Shown: positions 33,426 to 46,260 of the stretch, piece after piece | Position numbering within the stretch: position 1 is the first letter of the stretch | Layout of the letters: each line of letters begins with the position of its first letter | Source: Rhyzopertha dominica | Lineage: Eukaryota > Arthropoda > Insecta > Coleoptera > Bostrichidae | Direction: 5' to 3' | DNA length: 64,000 nt | Assembly (NCBI GenBank): GCA_025024175.1 | Contig: QCXZ01000003.1 | Location: forward strand, 34,372,257 to 34,436,256 | Translations under genes and position numbers: made by a program | Notes under the pieces: model-generated | What the model was told of the DNA's origin: nothing | What the model saw: the letters and a program-made list of their open reading frames with translations, nothing else | The model's database searches: none

Positions 33426-34369
33426 AACGAATCATCATCGAAGAATTTGAGTAATTTAAAATTGAAACATATGCTTGTGATTATTGCTGTAAAATTCTTA
33501 AATAAAGTTTGATTCGTCCGTAGCTTGGAATGCTATACATATTTGTATTCTCGTTTGTCACAAAAAGTTTTGCTTCATTATGGCTTACTGATTTTCAAGT
33601 TAGTTGTTAAAATAGAGTGATAAGCTTCTTTGGTGTAAAAATGAAGGAAATTTTGTACCTACTCCTGACAGACGCAATGCGCAAGTGTCATGTCATGAAG
33701 GATTAAAAAAGTATTTTCCCTTGTATCTAAAATAAAAGTAATAGAGCTTAAACTCCACAGTTGTTATTGTTGATACATAATATTAAGGAAGAAAAAAAAT
33801 TTTAGTCCTTGAATTTTTGTTCTTGATCTACATAACATATCGGAGATATGTCAACTAAAACCTTCTTTAAGATTTCGCAATTGTGTTAAGTATGGTAGCT
33901 AATTTCTCAGAACGTAAATTATTAATTTTTTTATGGTGGTATATATACTATGGCTTTGACGATATTTCAGAATCATGTAATTCACCAATAGTTATAAAAA
34001 TAGTCGGTGCATACTCCTATGTATAAGTAATTTATAGTATGGAATATAACATGAGAAATAGTCACTTAATTACTAATAGTAATTAATAATAAATAATAAC
34101 AATATTTGCTAGTAAATGTTTCTGAAAAATGTTAACAAAAAGGCATATGTTGAGCTTTTAATTTATCTACCCATATAATCTTCATCAATATCCAGTTGTG
34201 AGTAATACCAAATTCGATAGGATTAATTGCTTAGGAGTAAAAATTTATTACAAAAAATACGAGTAATTTGTGTAGAACTTTCCAACGTAGATGAACCATA
34301 GCAATTTAATGTATTTTCAGTTGAAGAATACGATGATTCTGTTTTAATTCCCACCCCAGTGAAAACGAT
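33426..34369. other. AT-rich sequence without recognisable gene
   Basis: Possibly more of the LINE lies upstream on the minus strand to about 33,660, but no motif can be read. Confidence 0.45.
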
Positions 34370-34930
34370 TTTTGTGGGTAGGTAATTGCACACAGACGGC
34401 AGATGATGATTTCCGGTGATTGGTTAATCCCTAATAAAGGTACACGGCCATGCCGCGCATGGTTGATTCGAGAAGCAGTTTGTGGCCGTGTCGACGTAAT
34501 TATTGCGATAATAGTCCTAAAAATCTGTGAGAAATGCGCGTCCTTAACCGCCGAACAGTTGATTACTGTTGTCTGAGCGAGATACGGAAATTTTTATTAA
34601 TATAATAACAAATACTTTTATCAGACTTGTCAATAATTTCCGTTATTTCACTAGCATAGGTGAAGGCATGTTTGTTTACGACTTATATCTGTAACATCAA
34701 ATATAAGATGCAGCTGTCCGCGTCTCGGAAGATATTAATTTCAAATATTGATTTAGGACGCCGTATACATTTAGCCTTAATATGCGCCTATTTGGTTAAG
34801 GATAATTTTGACCGATAATAATACGTTTTTGTTGTAATCTCAATGCCCCGCTTCATGAGGATGACGCTTTCGATTGCAGGACGGCGCGAACAGGAAGCGT
34901 GTGTAGTTTACCCCTCCTCCATCACCAATC
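34370..34930. promoter_or_regulatory. Candidate cis-regulatory island
   Basis: Contains GATTGGTTAATCCCTAATAA (TTAATCC at 34,434-34,440, Otx/Bicoid type, next to an AATAAA posterior-Hox-like core), a perfect CCATGC-CGC-GCATGG inverted site at 34,448-34,462, GACGTAATTATTGCG near 34,493 and CATGCCCCGCTTC-like GC segments. No open frame. Strong motif density for its size, but function is inferred. Confidence 0.35.
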
Positions 34931-35473
34931 GCGTCGTTTGTGTCGAAATTTCTTAGAAGCCGCTGGATCGATATTATTGAAATTATTCATGATTTGTTGT
35001 ACTCACGAAGACAATGTAATAAGGGATTGTGGGCGTATTCACTGACGGTATTTGAGCCCTCTATGGATGGCCTCTTACATTTGATAACGAGCCGTGTCCT
35101 CCATTTCCTCATTGATTTGTCGGTTCTTGCATGTGCTGTTAATACTTTATCGAACAATCTGCTTTACATACAGATTAAGTTAGACCATTTCAACTACATA
35201 CAATACATTTAAAACGCATTACAAAAATGAATGAATGTAAATTGTTGGCAAGTTCAAAGTAATACTGGAAAAAGAACAGTAAGTAGGCATTCGTACCAGT
35301 TTTATGGAACAGCTAGTGTTTTAAGAATTTGTTATATGGTATCCATGATATCCATGGAAGGAAAATTTAATTTTATATATGAACCTGTGGCTAGAGACAA
35401 CCTTCTAATTTAAAATTTAAGATGTATTATATTATCGGATAAGTTGCCACATATTAGATGAGATTTTACTTGC
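34931..35473. other. No recognisable gene
   Basis: Plus frames at 34,940-35,212 and 35,231-35,413 have no family motif. Confidence 0.5.
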
Positions 35474-35541
35474 TTTAGCCGGGAGTTGAACCCAAGACTT
35501 CCAGATTGGCGTTTTGCCGTATTTTCATTACACCATCAAGT
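35474..35541 (-). mobile_element. tRNA-derived SINE head
   Basis: On the minus strand an A-box-like TGGTGTAATGA (35,525-35,535) is followed by a B-box GGTTCAACTCCC (35,480-35,491), matching GGTTCRANYCC, with tRNA-like spacing of about 34 bp between boxes. Arms pair poorly, so it is not a functional tRNA. Confidence 0.5.
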
Positions 35542-36419
35542 TTGGTCAATGCTGGCATTTTCTCTGAAGCTCAAGGTTTGAGCGGCGAACAAATTAGCCG
35601 ATAGCTGGATCGCGCGTTGGCAGCGCTACCTATGCTTTGAATAGCATGTAACTGAAAATTTATAAAATCAAAATATATGTAACGAACAAACATTATTTGT
35701 GAGTAGATCCTGGTGCAAGCCCCGTAACTAAATGTTTTTGTTTTGGAGATGTTCAAAATGGATTCGAATACAGCATACCTTATTTACCTAAGTCATTGTT
35801 CAGAGCCATACCTCGACAGCATCCACTTCTATTTGAAATAGTCGACCTTTCAGTTTTAGCTCGAGGATGTAGATGGAAGTAACGTAAGCCACATCAAGAC
35901 TTTATGCAGGGTTGTGCACAACTCGTCAACAATTACACCGAAGCATTAGTCAAGGGCGGGCGTGTTTACCACGGTGAAATTTCCGCTTTCCAGTTAGCTC
36001 GTTACTCTTTCTCATAACAATAGACGCTTACTAGAAATACATGCGTGTATACATAATCAAAAAAATGTCAACGATATACGAAGTTTTATCCAGAACAATA
36101 ATCGTGTTCTACTGTTCTTTAGCCTTTTCCTGAACACGCTGTTTTTAGTGTTCACAGACGGATACTTTATGCGCTTTTTGATTCGGAGACGGCGTCGGCA
36201 AATGTGTAATCCAGCGAGAAGAAATTCGAGACTTGTTTATATGTTTGTGTAAAAGCATAAAAACAATTCCGACAGATATTATATCGAGATGTGCTACAGT
36301 CAGAGGGGGTCTGTGCGAATAATTACCGTTACACTGCTTATGATTTTGTTTCAGTAAGCTCCTTTATTGAAGGATTTGAATCGTTTTGCAACTCTTAGCT
36401 TCTCCAATCGCACAATCGC
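35542..36419. other. No recognisable gene
   Basis: Mixed composition; GC-richer near 35,920-36,010 and 36,180-36,230 without clear motifs. Nothing recognised. Confidence 0.45.
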
Positions 36420-36715
36420 GTCAATTTAACACGTGACGGTATCATTATACCAAATGAAAATGGTTTACTTGCATAATTTGCGACAGCCTTAATCCAAATT
36501 TCACGTAGACTATCACACTCGGTGCAAAAATCACGTTTAACGACACCCCTGTAGCAAATTAGAATTTTTAGACCCTTAGGTAGCATGGTGCATATCCGTC
36601 GTCGCTTAGGAGCCGAGATGTCACTATCCCACGGACGAACGGACAGAAAATCGAGCATATAAGCACTATCACCTTGGCGGGTTGAGTAAAAAATTTACAA
36701 AACCGATTTAAGCAC
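36420..36715 (-). mobile_element. Unnamed interspersed repeat, copy B
   Basis: Inverted relative of 28,956-29,160. On the minus strand it reads AGTGCTTATATGCTC, ATTTTCTGTCCGTTCGTCCG, TCTCGGCTCCTAAGCG, then GGGGTGTCGTTAAACG and ATTTTTGCACCGAG. The 87-codon minus frame 36,395-36,658 runs through it but has no domain. Confidence 0.45.
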
Positions 36716-37979
36716 CAAATCAGAAAAATTCTGTCTTTCAATAGATTAGAAACTATAGCTGTTCAAAAGTAGGTACAGGTTGCGTAGTGTGTCTAAATCG
36801 TTGATGTTTAATACTGGGAAGAGACCAGTGTATTTTCTACAGAGAAATTATAGTATTGAATCAAACAACTTTAATTTTCTTTGAGTACAGCGCACGGCAG
36901 CTCCGTTACACATTGGACATATCTTTTATTAATTACTTTTTTATGCTGAAGGTGCATGAAATAAGGATTATATATGCTGTTTGTTAGTAAGTGCATAACT
37001 TGTGATCAGTTGGATCGGATGCCCGAAAAATTGAAAAACAGAGTTAACTGACAGTGCCAGTCGGTTACAAACTGACGAAATAAATCATTTGTGTGATATT
37101 AACTTCTGAATTAATTTAACTGTGACTTCGGTATTTAAGTTGATCACACTCCAGACACATCACATATATCCAGCATTTCAGCGATAGAATTCATCCCGCA
37201 TGTAAAATTTTACGTTAACATACTTCTGAATGTAGATACTCCTTCTCAACCAAATACTCGAAGAATCGTCGATCGTTAATACACTTTTCCAATAGCTTTT
37301 CGCAAAGTCAAGAAACGATCAGTTCTCAGTGATACGCTATACAAGGCAATACACGTCCAGCCTCCTTCCTCTCCACTTGACTTTGTTACACTTGCTTAAT
37401 GTAAGTTGGAATCTCCTATAATGTCCGGTGGGTTTGGCACTGTCAGTTGACACTATACTCCGATCTCCGAATAGATGGAGTGATCACATGAATTGTATGC
37501 ATCTTGCACGTCCGACTTTATCTTTTGTAACAAATTTTTGGCTACTGAACAACTAAAAATTTTTGAAATGAGTGTGGTTTAAAAATTACGTGAAGGACAT
37601 AGTATAGTAGTCTAAACAAGAAATACACGACCACTTGGGTTTCTCAACTAAATTGACCGTTTAGTGATACGGTTGGTCAATCGAACCCGGCATCCGCATA
37701 NTCTCGGCGGATATGATACTCTTCTGCTCTTGGCATCGTCAGATAAACCAGGCTCAGAGTTAAAATAACGACAATAATGATAATTAAATTCAAATAATAA
37801 TATCTGCGTTATTTTCTGCAATTTATTTGACGTATAATTCTAAAGTACTCAAAACACATAGGAAGAAAAGTTTTGTAACTGTAACCTCACGTCGGTGTAA
37901 CGTCGAGTAACTGCGTTTAAAATACGATAAGCCTGCTTATTTTTAAAACGTCGTTTATTACCCAACTTCATTGGACTGT
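36716..37979. other. No recognisable gene; one weak tRNA-like patch
   Basis: At 37,678-37,750 (minus) a B-box-like GGTTCGATTGA follows an A-box-like TGGTTTATCTG about 52 bp upstream, with an N between them. This could be another SINE head but mismatches are several. Nothing else recognised. Confidence 0.35.
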
Positions 37980-38340
37980 AAGCGGAACTGACGTGTCAAA
38001 AATGTGCTCATGCACCGAGTAATTATCTTTTATTTCGCGTATGTTGGGGGTATTTAAACCAGGTTTTTTTCTGTTTCAGGAGGTGAGTTACAACCGGCCG
38101 CATTTTTATGTAGGACGTCACCGGTAAGCAAATAGCTTTATAATTATCGACGCAGCGTGTTGCAGCCTATAATTATATCGAAATAATTGCCGCAACGCCG
38201 GATAAGCATTCATAATAAAAATCCGTGATCACAGACTAAAAAGCGGATTTCTGTTTATGTCCAGTTAATTGTTCGATAATATTTGCTGGTGCGAAATAAG
38301 TTTTAATCGCGTTATCATTAGGTTCGCTCCGTTGTTTTTG
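37980..38340 (+). promoter_or_regulatory. Candidate conserved intronic island
   Basis: Surrounds the fused splice motif at 38,060-38,088. It includes GAGTAATTATC (38,017), ATAATTATCGACGC, ATAATTATATCG and AATAATTGCCGC, that is, repeated homeodomain cores. No open frame. May be an enhancer lying next to a splicing element. Confidence 0.33.
38060..38088 (+). other. Fused 3'/5' splice motif (candidate recursive splice site)
   Basis: GGTTTTTTTCTGTTTCAG (to 38,079) is a strong polypyrimidine tract and acceptor, and GAG then GTGAGT (38,083-38,088) follows at once. The second AG directly precedes the donor, giving the (Y)nAG|GTRAGT arrangement of ratchet points that split very long insect introns. 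The zero- or 3-nt exon would be spliced away. It lies on the same strand as the terminal-exon candidate at 48,569. Chance occurrence cannot be excluded. Confidence 0.4.
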
Positions 38341-40799
38341 TCGTACACAAATACAAAAATGAAATAGTAACTATATGTGATGGACATTGAAAACACCGCG
38401 CTTCCGCTTATTGTGCATCAAGAATAGCGACAGTCGTAAATTGAAACTGGGATGGTAAAGTCCAAACAAACAGCGTAAACCAAAATATTTCTCAGGTGTG
38501 ACTATTGCTATTTTGTGGCATTATGTTATGCAACACTTTTACGTTTGACAAAATGATGCCATTTAGCTTGATACCACTCGACGTAGTTAAGTATTTTGGG
38601 TATTTTATTTTTCAATACATTGTGTTGTGGTTCTGAAGTGCTTATAAAGTACATACTTGCGTACTTGTATTCAGATTATAGATTTTTAACTTTCATAAAT
38701 GAGTAATTCTTAGCTAAACACTTAAGAATTGTTCCTGTTATTTTATCTAACTATGGACGAGTAAACATTAAAGTAGCATAACTTGTAATTAATATTACCA
38801 TTGTATATTTCGAATCATATGCAGTCTCACTTCTATTCTCTGCTTCCTTAACCAGATAGGTTTTGTTAGAATAGCTGTCAACAAATCGTGGATCGAGCAA
38901 CCACTTCAAATCGATTGCCTGTATCTGCTCCCACGATAATACCTTAAATACAAGTTCGTCACTTGAACACAAGAGGTTACTGCAATTTTAATAACGTTTA
39001 TCACAGGATTTCGCTTGTTAAAATCGGCGTGTCTAAGATTAGTTTTAAGTAAGTACCTTATAAACACCTCCTGGTTCAGATATCTATCAGAAGTGTCTGA
39101 TCTAAGCCTACCCTATTAAAATTGACTTTTAAATAAATACACGTGAGTGTTTACTCTAGATTTCTTAGGAAACCAGATGCACTATGTGTGCTTCCTGATT
39201 TGAACCAGAGAAAATTTCAGTGGGATATCGTTACTGGCATTAATTTCAGTATATGCACAGTGTGATCAGCAACTATGCAACTTCTGCCTTTGGAAACTGG
39301 TCGGTATAAAAGTACAGACACATATTAAGCTTTTGTTTAGTGAAAGATGATTAGTGATAAAGCCGTCGGTATATGTATATAAATTATTTTAATAAATAAC
39401 AAAGTATGAAACGTCTCTTTAATATTTATTAGTAAATCTTTTCAAGTAAAAATAATATTCATTGAAATTGGTTGTTGCATTTATATGAAACATTTTTATA
39501 TTTGTTGTGCAAACGAGACCCAATAAAATATTAATACTTCATATTGAAACTCTAGAAAACATACATTTTTATTAAAGTAACATTTTAATCCATCAGATCT
39601 ATAAATGAAAGATTGTTTAACTAAAACCATGGCGTATCTTGTAGATTATTGTGTTTGTTGGATAAAATGTTTGTTGATAATTTTAATTCGTCACTGAAGT
39701 CGGTGGCCACTAGATGAACTAACAAAATGTAAATATGACAACCATGCAACGGACTCTACCCTCATAGACTCAGCATTATTCGAACGTCAAAAATCAACGT
39801 ACGTACAGTGTGCTCCTGTGCTCACTCTCCGTCTTTTTGAATTAAAATGACAAAGATAATAATTAGTACGCAGCAGTGAGCTTCTTAAAATGCTCGCATT
39901 TATTTGTTTGTTGAAGTGAAACGTTTTTTGTTTTAAATTGTTTGTTTTCCATAATTTAAATTCGAAGTATTTTACATTTGCTTGAAAGTTTAAATATACC
40001 TGCAACTTTTATTTACCCAATAAAGTTTTTCAGCACACTTTCTTCCAATTAGAACAGGTAACAATAAATTGATTCACAATCACTCAAGGAGTATTAGATG
40101 ATCATTATAGTGTTTGGTTTTTAGAATGGTACATAACAGAAAACTGATTTTTATAATTTTACATATAAATTCGATTACTATTCAATGTTTGGGTAGCTTA
40201 TTAATTATGTCACAGTTTTTATGTGTTGCGTATATGAAGCTTAATAAAAATGTCAGTTGATTTCCAAACAATCGTAAAAACTTCGAAATGCAATTGTATA
40301 CAACACATTTAAATTCAAGTGACATTTTGATTCAACAGACAAATAAGTAAATAGAAGCTTTTTCAACGGAGAGGTCCATCTAAGTCACCGCTGTATACAA
40401 ATTGTTATGTTTGTTAAATTAAAATGTTTTGTAAGTTACAATGTTTTTTGTCTCTACAATCAGTGGATAACTATATGAATGAAACATGACGTTTATGTTT
40501 GGCAATTCTGCATTGGAATTGGTTTGGTTTTTGGATTCTACAGCATTGCCAGTCGTGTATATTTTACTAGAATTCTCTTATTGCTGTCACAACAGTTAAT
40601 CGAGTTTGTATCCTAGCCACATTAGTTTCGCATTAAAAACTAGTGTTTCACAGTTATCAGAGATTTCTGTCTACAGTAACTGGGAGACTTGTATTAGAGT
40701 GTGTCTTTTATACATATCTAATATCCATAACAGTAACGATAATGTTCAGGACATTTAATGTTTTTAAATAATTAATGACTACTAACTAACGTTTGGCAT
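38341..40799. other. AT-rich sequence without recognisable gene
   Basis: Minus frames at 38,751-38,972 and 39,787-40,005 were inspected; the first is protein-like in composition but unrecognised. Nothing else. Confidence 0.5.
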
Positions 40800-41240
40800 T
40801 TTACTGAAACTATCCTCAACAGTCAGCTGTAGTGACTCTAACTGTAACCGGCCAGCGCAGTGCTGCCAAGCCTACACTAATGCTTGCAGCTTAAAAATTC
40901 TTCATTTACATATTTGAAGAACGACTAAAAATGCTTGTTTTGCACAGTTTAAACTGGTAATATTAATATGTGGATGATTTTATTATTAGATCTCATCGGC
41001 CCGACTATAGTACCTATGCAGACAACACAGCACAGAAGTTATGTTCCTTAAGGTGGGGGGCAACGACACAATGTCAGTGTGCGCAAACCAAACAGTCTCA
41101 GAGGACGACGTCTACTGGCAAGCCAACAAACGCAAATCGCCAAAAAGCGTTTCAAACAAACATTATCTTACCGACCGCCGACCGCTTTCAAATGACGCAT
41201 CACTGCGAAAGTGCAGTCACTAACTAAGTGACATCCAGTA
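40800..41240 (+). CDS. Doubtful small ORF in a GC-balanced patch
   Basis: Within this patch a 60-codon plus frame from ATG at 41,041 to TAA at 41,223 begins MFLKVGGNDTMSV and ends SLRKCSH. Third positions are somewhat G+C-rich compared with the surroundings and composition is protein-like, yet no domain is recognised and an alternative frame (40,970-41,227) is open too. It may equally be part of a regulatory island. Confidence 0.2.
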
Positions 41241-41439
41241 GGCAAAAATTGTACTTCGCAGTTATTTATTGCGATAACTAAATAAATGCTCATTCTGTAC
41301 TCTGCATATAAAGAACACGAATACGCAATTCTTCTTAATGTTGGAGCAAATGCCATATTGTCGAGTAAATATTTATATACACACAATAGTTACATTTAAA
41401 TATTTGTTGTATCATCAACTTTGGAACTTCCAAACTTTT

Positions 41440-41780
41440 GGAGTTGTTGCAAGCCAGTGTCAGTTCAGTGCCGGAAGCGCGCGTGGACTTGAAGTGTGCA
41501 ATGCCGCATTTAACAGAACGGCGAGTTGGCGGCAATTTTCTGCGGCCGTGGCGGCGGGGGTCGGTTTTAATTGCGGTCTGCTAAGATGGCGTGCATGCCA
41601 CACTCGCACTTAGCACCGCGACGCTCGCTTTTTCTTCGGCTCGCCGATCGATAGGCGACGCTCTCGTGTTTTAAAAACATAAAGCAATAGAGACAGGCTG
41701 AATTAAGAAACGAACCCGCGGGCATGTCGTTAAGCCGTTTCGCTATGCTGCTCTACCTGTGACAGTCACCGAAAAAATGA
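41440..41780. promoter_or_regulatory. Candidate regulatory or promoter island
   Basis: Strongly GC-rich for this window: GCGGCCGTGGCGGCGGGGG near 41,542, TTTTAATTGCGGTC, AAGATGGCGTGCATGCC (Pho/YY1-like core near 41,583) and CGCGACGCTCGC. An insect initiator-like TCAGTGCC occurs near 41,464. The plus frame 41,338-41,613 has no domain. Confidence 0.33.
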
Positions 41781-42829
41781 CGGTTTACGACCGTTATTAA
41801 GTTTTCTTCCTTTTCGTATAATCGGCAATAAACATAAAAATTAGTCCTTGGTGAAATATGGGAAGACATTTGGGTAAGCGTTGGCAGCATGAACAGTATG
41901 GAGAACTGACGGAAGCAAAACACGTTTACAGTAATCTACATCATGGAAATCTGAATAGAAGAAAAACGTATGACCGCCCATATAAGTAATTGCTAAACTT
42001 AACTTAGAAATGTCCGCAAACATGCTAGAATCATCACTTTAAAATAAGCATTGCTGCTTGTAAATATGTATAGCACCTACTTGGTCATCAAATTACAATT
42101 AAACGTCCTATCTTATTGGAAATCATCAACTTGCATGCAGTTTTTTGCCTAGTACAAAACATTTTCTAAAATTCTCGGCCATTAGAAAAGGGTATAATGT
42201 GACAATAATTTATTTGGATCGTAACATTTCACTTTGAGTAGCCATCATGGAGCTGTGGACACTAGAGCACCTCATGTACGCATATTATTGTTTTGCTATA
42301 CTCGTAAGTGGTGGATTGGTTGAACGTGAGTTTCCAACAAATCAATATTAATCGAAATAACTCTACCCACACGCATACACTCCTACAATGGGTAAATAAT
42401 CTTTGAACATCATACTTAATAATGAAGATGAACCGACTGGTCTCTATCGGGGTGTTTGTACTCATCTGAACATTGGTTAGAAAAATAATACTGCAGAGCC
42501 CAGGCTGCTTTGTTGGAAATATTCACCTGCACAACGAATTATTGAGTCTAGTGTTGTGTATTGTTTACTCAACGTAGGAAGAATAATTTCAATTAATACT
42601 TAATCTGCTGCGAAGATAATGCATCCATGGCTGCATGATGGGAACTTAAAATGAAATGGCACCTCTTCGGGTTTCGTAAGTAGAATATTAGATGACAATG
42701 CCATCTGTCAGCATTACACTGACACAATGACAAAGCCACCTAGCTGCCATGATGGGAACTACTTCCTGAAGGAAGCGACCTGTAGCCTGACAAGTTTGCA
42801 TGCACCTGCGTACATCAACTTGACAGCAG
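41781..42829. other. No recognisable gene
   Basis: A short direct duplication of CATGATGGGAACT (42,634 and 42,748) may mark an old repeat. Other frames are chance. Confidence 0.45.
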
Positions 42830-42980
42830 GCCCCCGCGGCATTTCTGTGCTATGCTGTCTGCACCACAACCAACTGCAGATAGATTGTAGCTCATTAGTG
42901 CACCGATGAGATATAATGATAACGAAATGGATATATCTGTAGTTGGTTGCGGTGTAGACGGCACAGAACAGATATGCATT
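42830..42980. repeat. Inverted pair of a roughly 48-bp repeat
   Basis: The segment at about 42,838-42,886 (CTGTCTGCACCACAACCAAC) is the near reverse complement of 42,929-42,976 (GTTGGTTGCGGTGTAGACGG), about 80% identical over 48 bp, separated by about 42 bp. The unit occurs a third time at 52,382-52,455. This looks like a foldback MITE end or a SINE-derived hairpin. Confidence 0.6.
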
Positions 42981-45769
42981 TTAAGAAGTTTTGTATTTAC
43001 ATTTCTCAGTTCTCAATGTGCGCCCAGGTCAGCAAGCCACTGTTGCTCTGGTGTACTGAAGTGTTGATGGTGTGATGGCCTGCATACCAGAGCGCAGATT
43101 GAGTATTTGATACATCATGATATGCTGATAACACCAGACATCTTTTCGAAACGAAATGTTGAAGTACCAACATTAAAATTTCCTTAGAAAAATTTTAGGA
43201 AAAGCTCATAAAATTATTTAAGTATCATAAGGAAGCATATTTTACCGCGTCCAAGATGTAAACCGCGCTAAACATGTCCCTATCATATTCGTTCTCACTG
43301 TAGGACATAAAGAAAGAGTACAATATATACTACAATAGTTAAAATAGTGGAAACGCAGATATGCCGTATATTTGTCTGTGTTGTACAGCTGGTGGATACC
43401 AGGTTGGTCTTATGGAGCAAAGGAAAGGAATAGCATAAAATCCAGGGGCCTCAAACAAAATTTTTAAACCTCATAGAACACGTTACAGAACTATTTTACT
43501 AATTATTATTATTTAAACAAATTAAAAAAAATATGTTAAAAGGTATTGACTTTTCACAGGGGTGCATACAATTTTTCCAAATTTTGATTAGTCGGATTGT
43601 ACTGACAACGGTAAGTGGTGTACGTACGTATAACCTTTAATTATTCAGGTACAATTAAATTATCATGCCTGTTGCATAATTATCTATTACAATAATATCG
43701 CTTTTCTTTCATTTTGTGTCGATGTGCAATATCTAAAAGTCTTTCTGTTACATTAATACTGTGATCATCTATTCAAGATTTATTGATGTATATTTTTTAG
43801 CCAATTTGAAGAAGGATATTTTTCATTTAGAACGGAATGATACGAAAGGTTGTTCATAAAAATAGTTGTCGGTTGTTCTAGCACTAGTAACTATTATTCG
43901 TAAATCCATTTTAACCTTCTGATTAGTCTTTGAAACCAAACATCAAACACATATCTTGATTTTCACTTTTCACAAACTCTCCTTCTCATCCTGCGTGTAA
44001 ATCTTTTCCCATCACCGCTATTTGATGCATCTGCTAGAAAGTACTGTGTCATCTTATCGTGTGCATTTATTTCCACCTTTTGAAAACATTCTAATTTTGT
44101 CAAATAAATATAGTATTTGTATACCTACATACTGTTTGATTTGCTCTTTAAAAATCAGTAAAACAAAATTAATTTTTTTCGCGGCAATATCTGGCTTTTC
44201 ACAAAGGAACCGTGCTTCTTATATTTGAAACCTCGGGATTTTACTAAGTTCTTCAAACTCTTTACACTACCATCGTAGAAATCTGGCTTCCGAACGAAGT
44301 TTTAGAGAGTTCGTTGTCACTGGCAGATTAGTTTTGTGCAGCCTATAGATTTGTTGTATAATTTTTACCTCTGGTTGGAAATTGATAAGTTAACCATCTT
44401 TGTTTTTTCTGGTCCTGTTAAAAGATGATGTGGGCTTTTCTTTATCTATTTCTTGTTTCCGTGCAACTGTTTCGTAACGTCGAATATCTTAGCCTTACGT
44501 TTCACATAAATTTCAACAGGAAATATTTCATTGGCCAGTCATACCTTTTCCGTCCATCACTGTCATTTTAATAAGTCCTGGCTCAAAAAAACCACTTTCG
44601 TACACTACTAAACACAAATGTTTTGTGATTAGTACTCAAGAAACAAACAAGACTGAAAACCTCGATACAGTTGCAGTGAATTCCAGCTACATAATAAATG
44701 TGTGATTTGTTTAAATGCCGTTTTCTAATCTTTATAAAGATTATTCAAACTTTTGTGTAACCCGCATTTTCCAAGAAAGATGTAAGTAGTTATTACGCCA
44801 ACCTTTCATATAATTACCTGAAATCATTGCATGTAATAAAGATAATCTGTGCCGGTTAGTAGAAGTTATATAACGTTATTGCATGTACTATTTGTATTCT
44901 TCGACATTGAAGATCATTTTATGGTTTAAATGTGGATAACACTGATTTATCTAACACCTATAGCGGATAAGTACTGATGAATAATATTTTTTTTTACAAA
45001 TTAATAAATATTATTGTTTTATATCGTACTTTAATATCCGTTTTACTTTCAGTTGGGAATCCCTGGTTTCAGGGCTGAAATTACGTAATATATTCATAAT
45101 TATTTGAATCATAACCTATAAACTTTAAAACCGAGCTATAAGATCGGTAACTCTTCCACCTTAATCATTATTAAATTGGTATGAAGTCTTAGAAGGCAAA
45201 TACTATAACATATGATAGGCATAATGTGATATATTCCATTTTCACTGTATTTAATTTTCGACCCACTTAATTTTTACGCAGAGATTGGGGGTTTGCGTTT
45301 ATGATCTTCTGGATTTTATGTAGATTTATGTAGTATGTTTTATTGAGTATTTTTGTAACCAAAAATATCATTAGTTGGGTCCGATACAGCTTGTGCAAAT
45401 CTTCAGAAGTGACTACATAGAGTATAACTGAATATTACTTAAAATATAAATCAATAAAGGAAGTATCGAAATTACAGACTGCAAATGGGCGCAATATTCA
45501 TTCAGCGGGAGTTCCACATTGTAGATACTTCTACACGCCGGCCTTTCTAATTTAGCGATTCAAACAGAACGTCACGTATTTTATAGGCTGTAACAAACCT
45601 CAAAATTAAGACCTCCACCTCTTTGGCTTGCCCATAATGACAATTAAACCGTTATGAGCATCACCATCGGGCATAAAATTTTCCATCTCATCTGATATTC
45701 AGCCGATAGAGGTTATAAATAAAATATGCAAATACGTTTATTGTTAAATAAGTTCATACCGTGAATCCC
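42981..45769. other. AT-rich sequence without recognisable gene
   Basis: Frame 44,022-44,228 is chance. The minus strand around 44,290-44,570 has a weakly protein-like, broken frame that I could not assign. Confidence 0.45.
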
Positions 45770-45786
45770 AACACACACACACACAA
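45770..45786. repeat. (AC)n microsatellite
   Basis: Eight AC dinucleotides. Confidence 0.9.
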
Positions 45787-45879
45787 CTTGTTATTTATTC
45801 ATAGTTTTACACGTCGTGCCATAATGCCGGCATAGCAAATTACCTGTAGATAAGCGATATTACATTTCCCGGTAGGTAG

Positions 45880-46260
45880 ATAACAAGATCGTCGTCGCTT
45901 TCCCTGCATTGTGCCTAAGTGTCATCGAAATTGAAAAACCATTAATTCCTGCATTCGTGACTGGGAATTAGCGCAGGCGTACTTCTTCATGTCGGGGGGT
46001 AAAAAACTCCAATCGATACCTTAATGATTACTCCACGTTGGCATACGTAATGAGGTGTGACGTCATCCTTAAATTAGAAAAGTCCGGGTCGAGATGCGCG
46101 TGCAGCGGCTCGCCAAGAACCCTGTGCCGCTCCCTTCGTATCAGGCTTTCTCTAGCAATCAGCGTAATGAATGATCGAGGCTTAATTAATGAATCTGTCT
46201 TGCTAATCTCTTAGATGGAACGGTCGTGCCGGACCAAAATGGGCCACGAAAGGTTCAGAT
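45880..46260. promoter_or_regulatory. Candidate cis-regulatory island
   Basis: GC-balanced block with CATTAATTCC, TAATGAGGTGTGACGTCATC (a full CRE TGACGTCA near 46,058), CGTAATGAATGATCG and GCTTAATTAATGAATC near 46,181. No open frame. Confidence 0.38.

Noticed and set aside
37678..37750. Third minus-strand tRNA-like element as a confident SINE
   Set aside because: The A-box has a mismatch at a key purine, the B-box ends GGTTCGATTGA instead of GGTTCGANNCC, and spacing is long; kept only as a weak note.
38751..38972. 73-codon minus-strand frame with protein-like composition
   Set aside because: No recognised family, start is not ATG, AAATTGCAG is only a weak acceptor and no convincing donor or poly(A) signal follows.
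44290..44570. Broken minus-strand frame with protein-like stretches
   Set aside because: Could be another transposase relic, but no catalytic or binding motif can be read.
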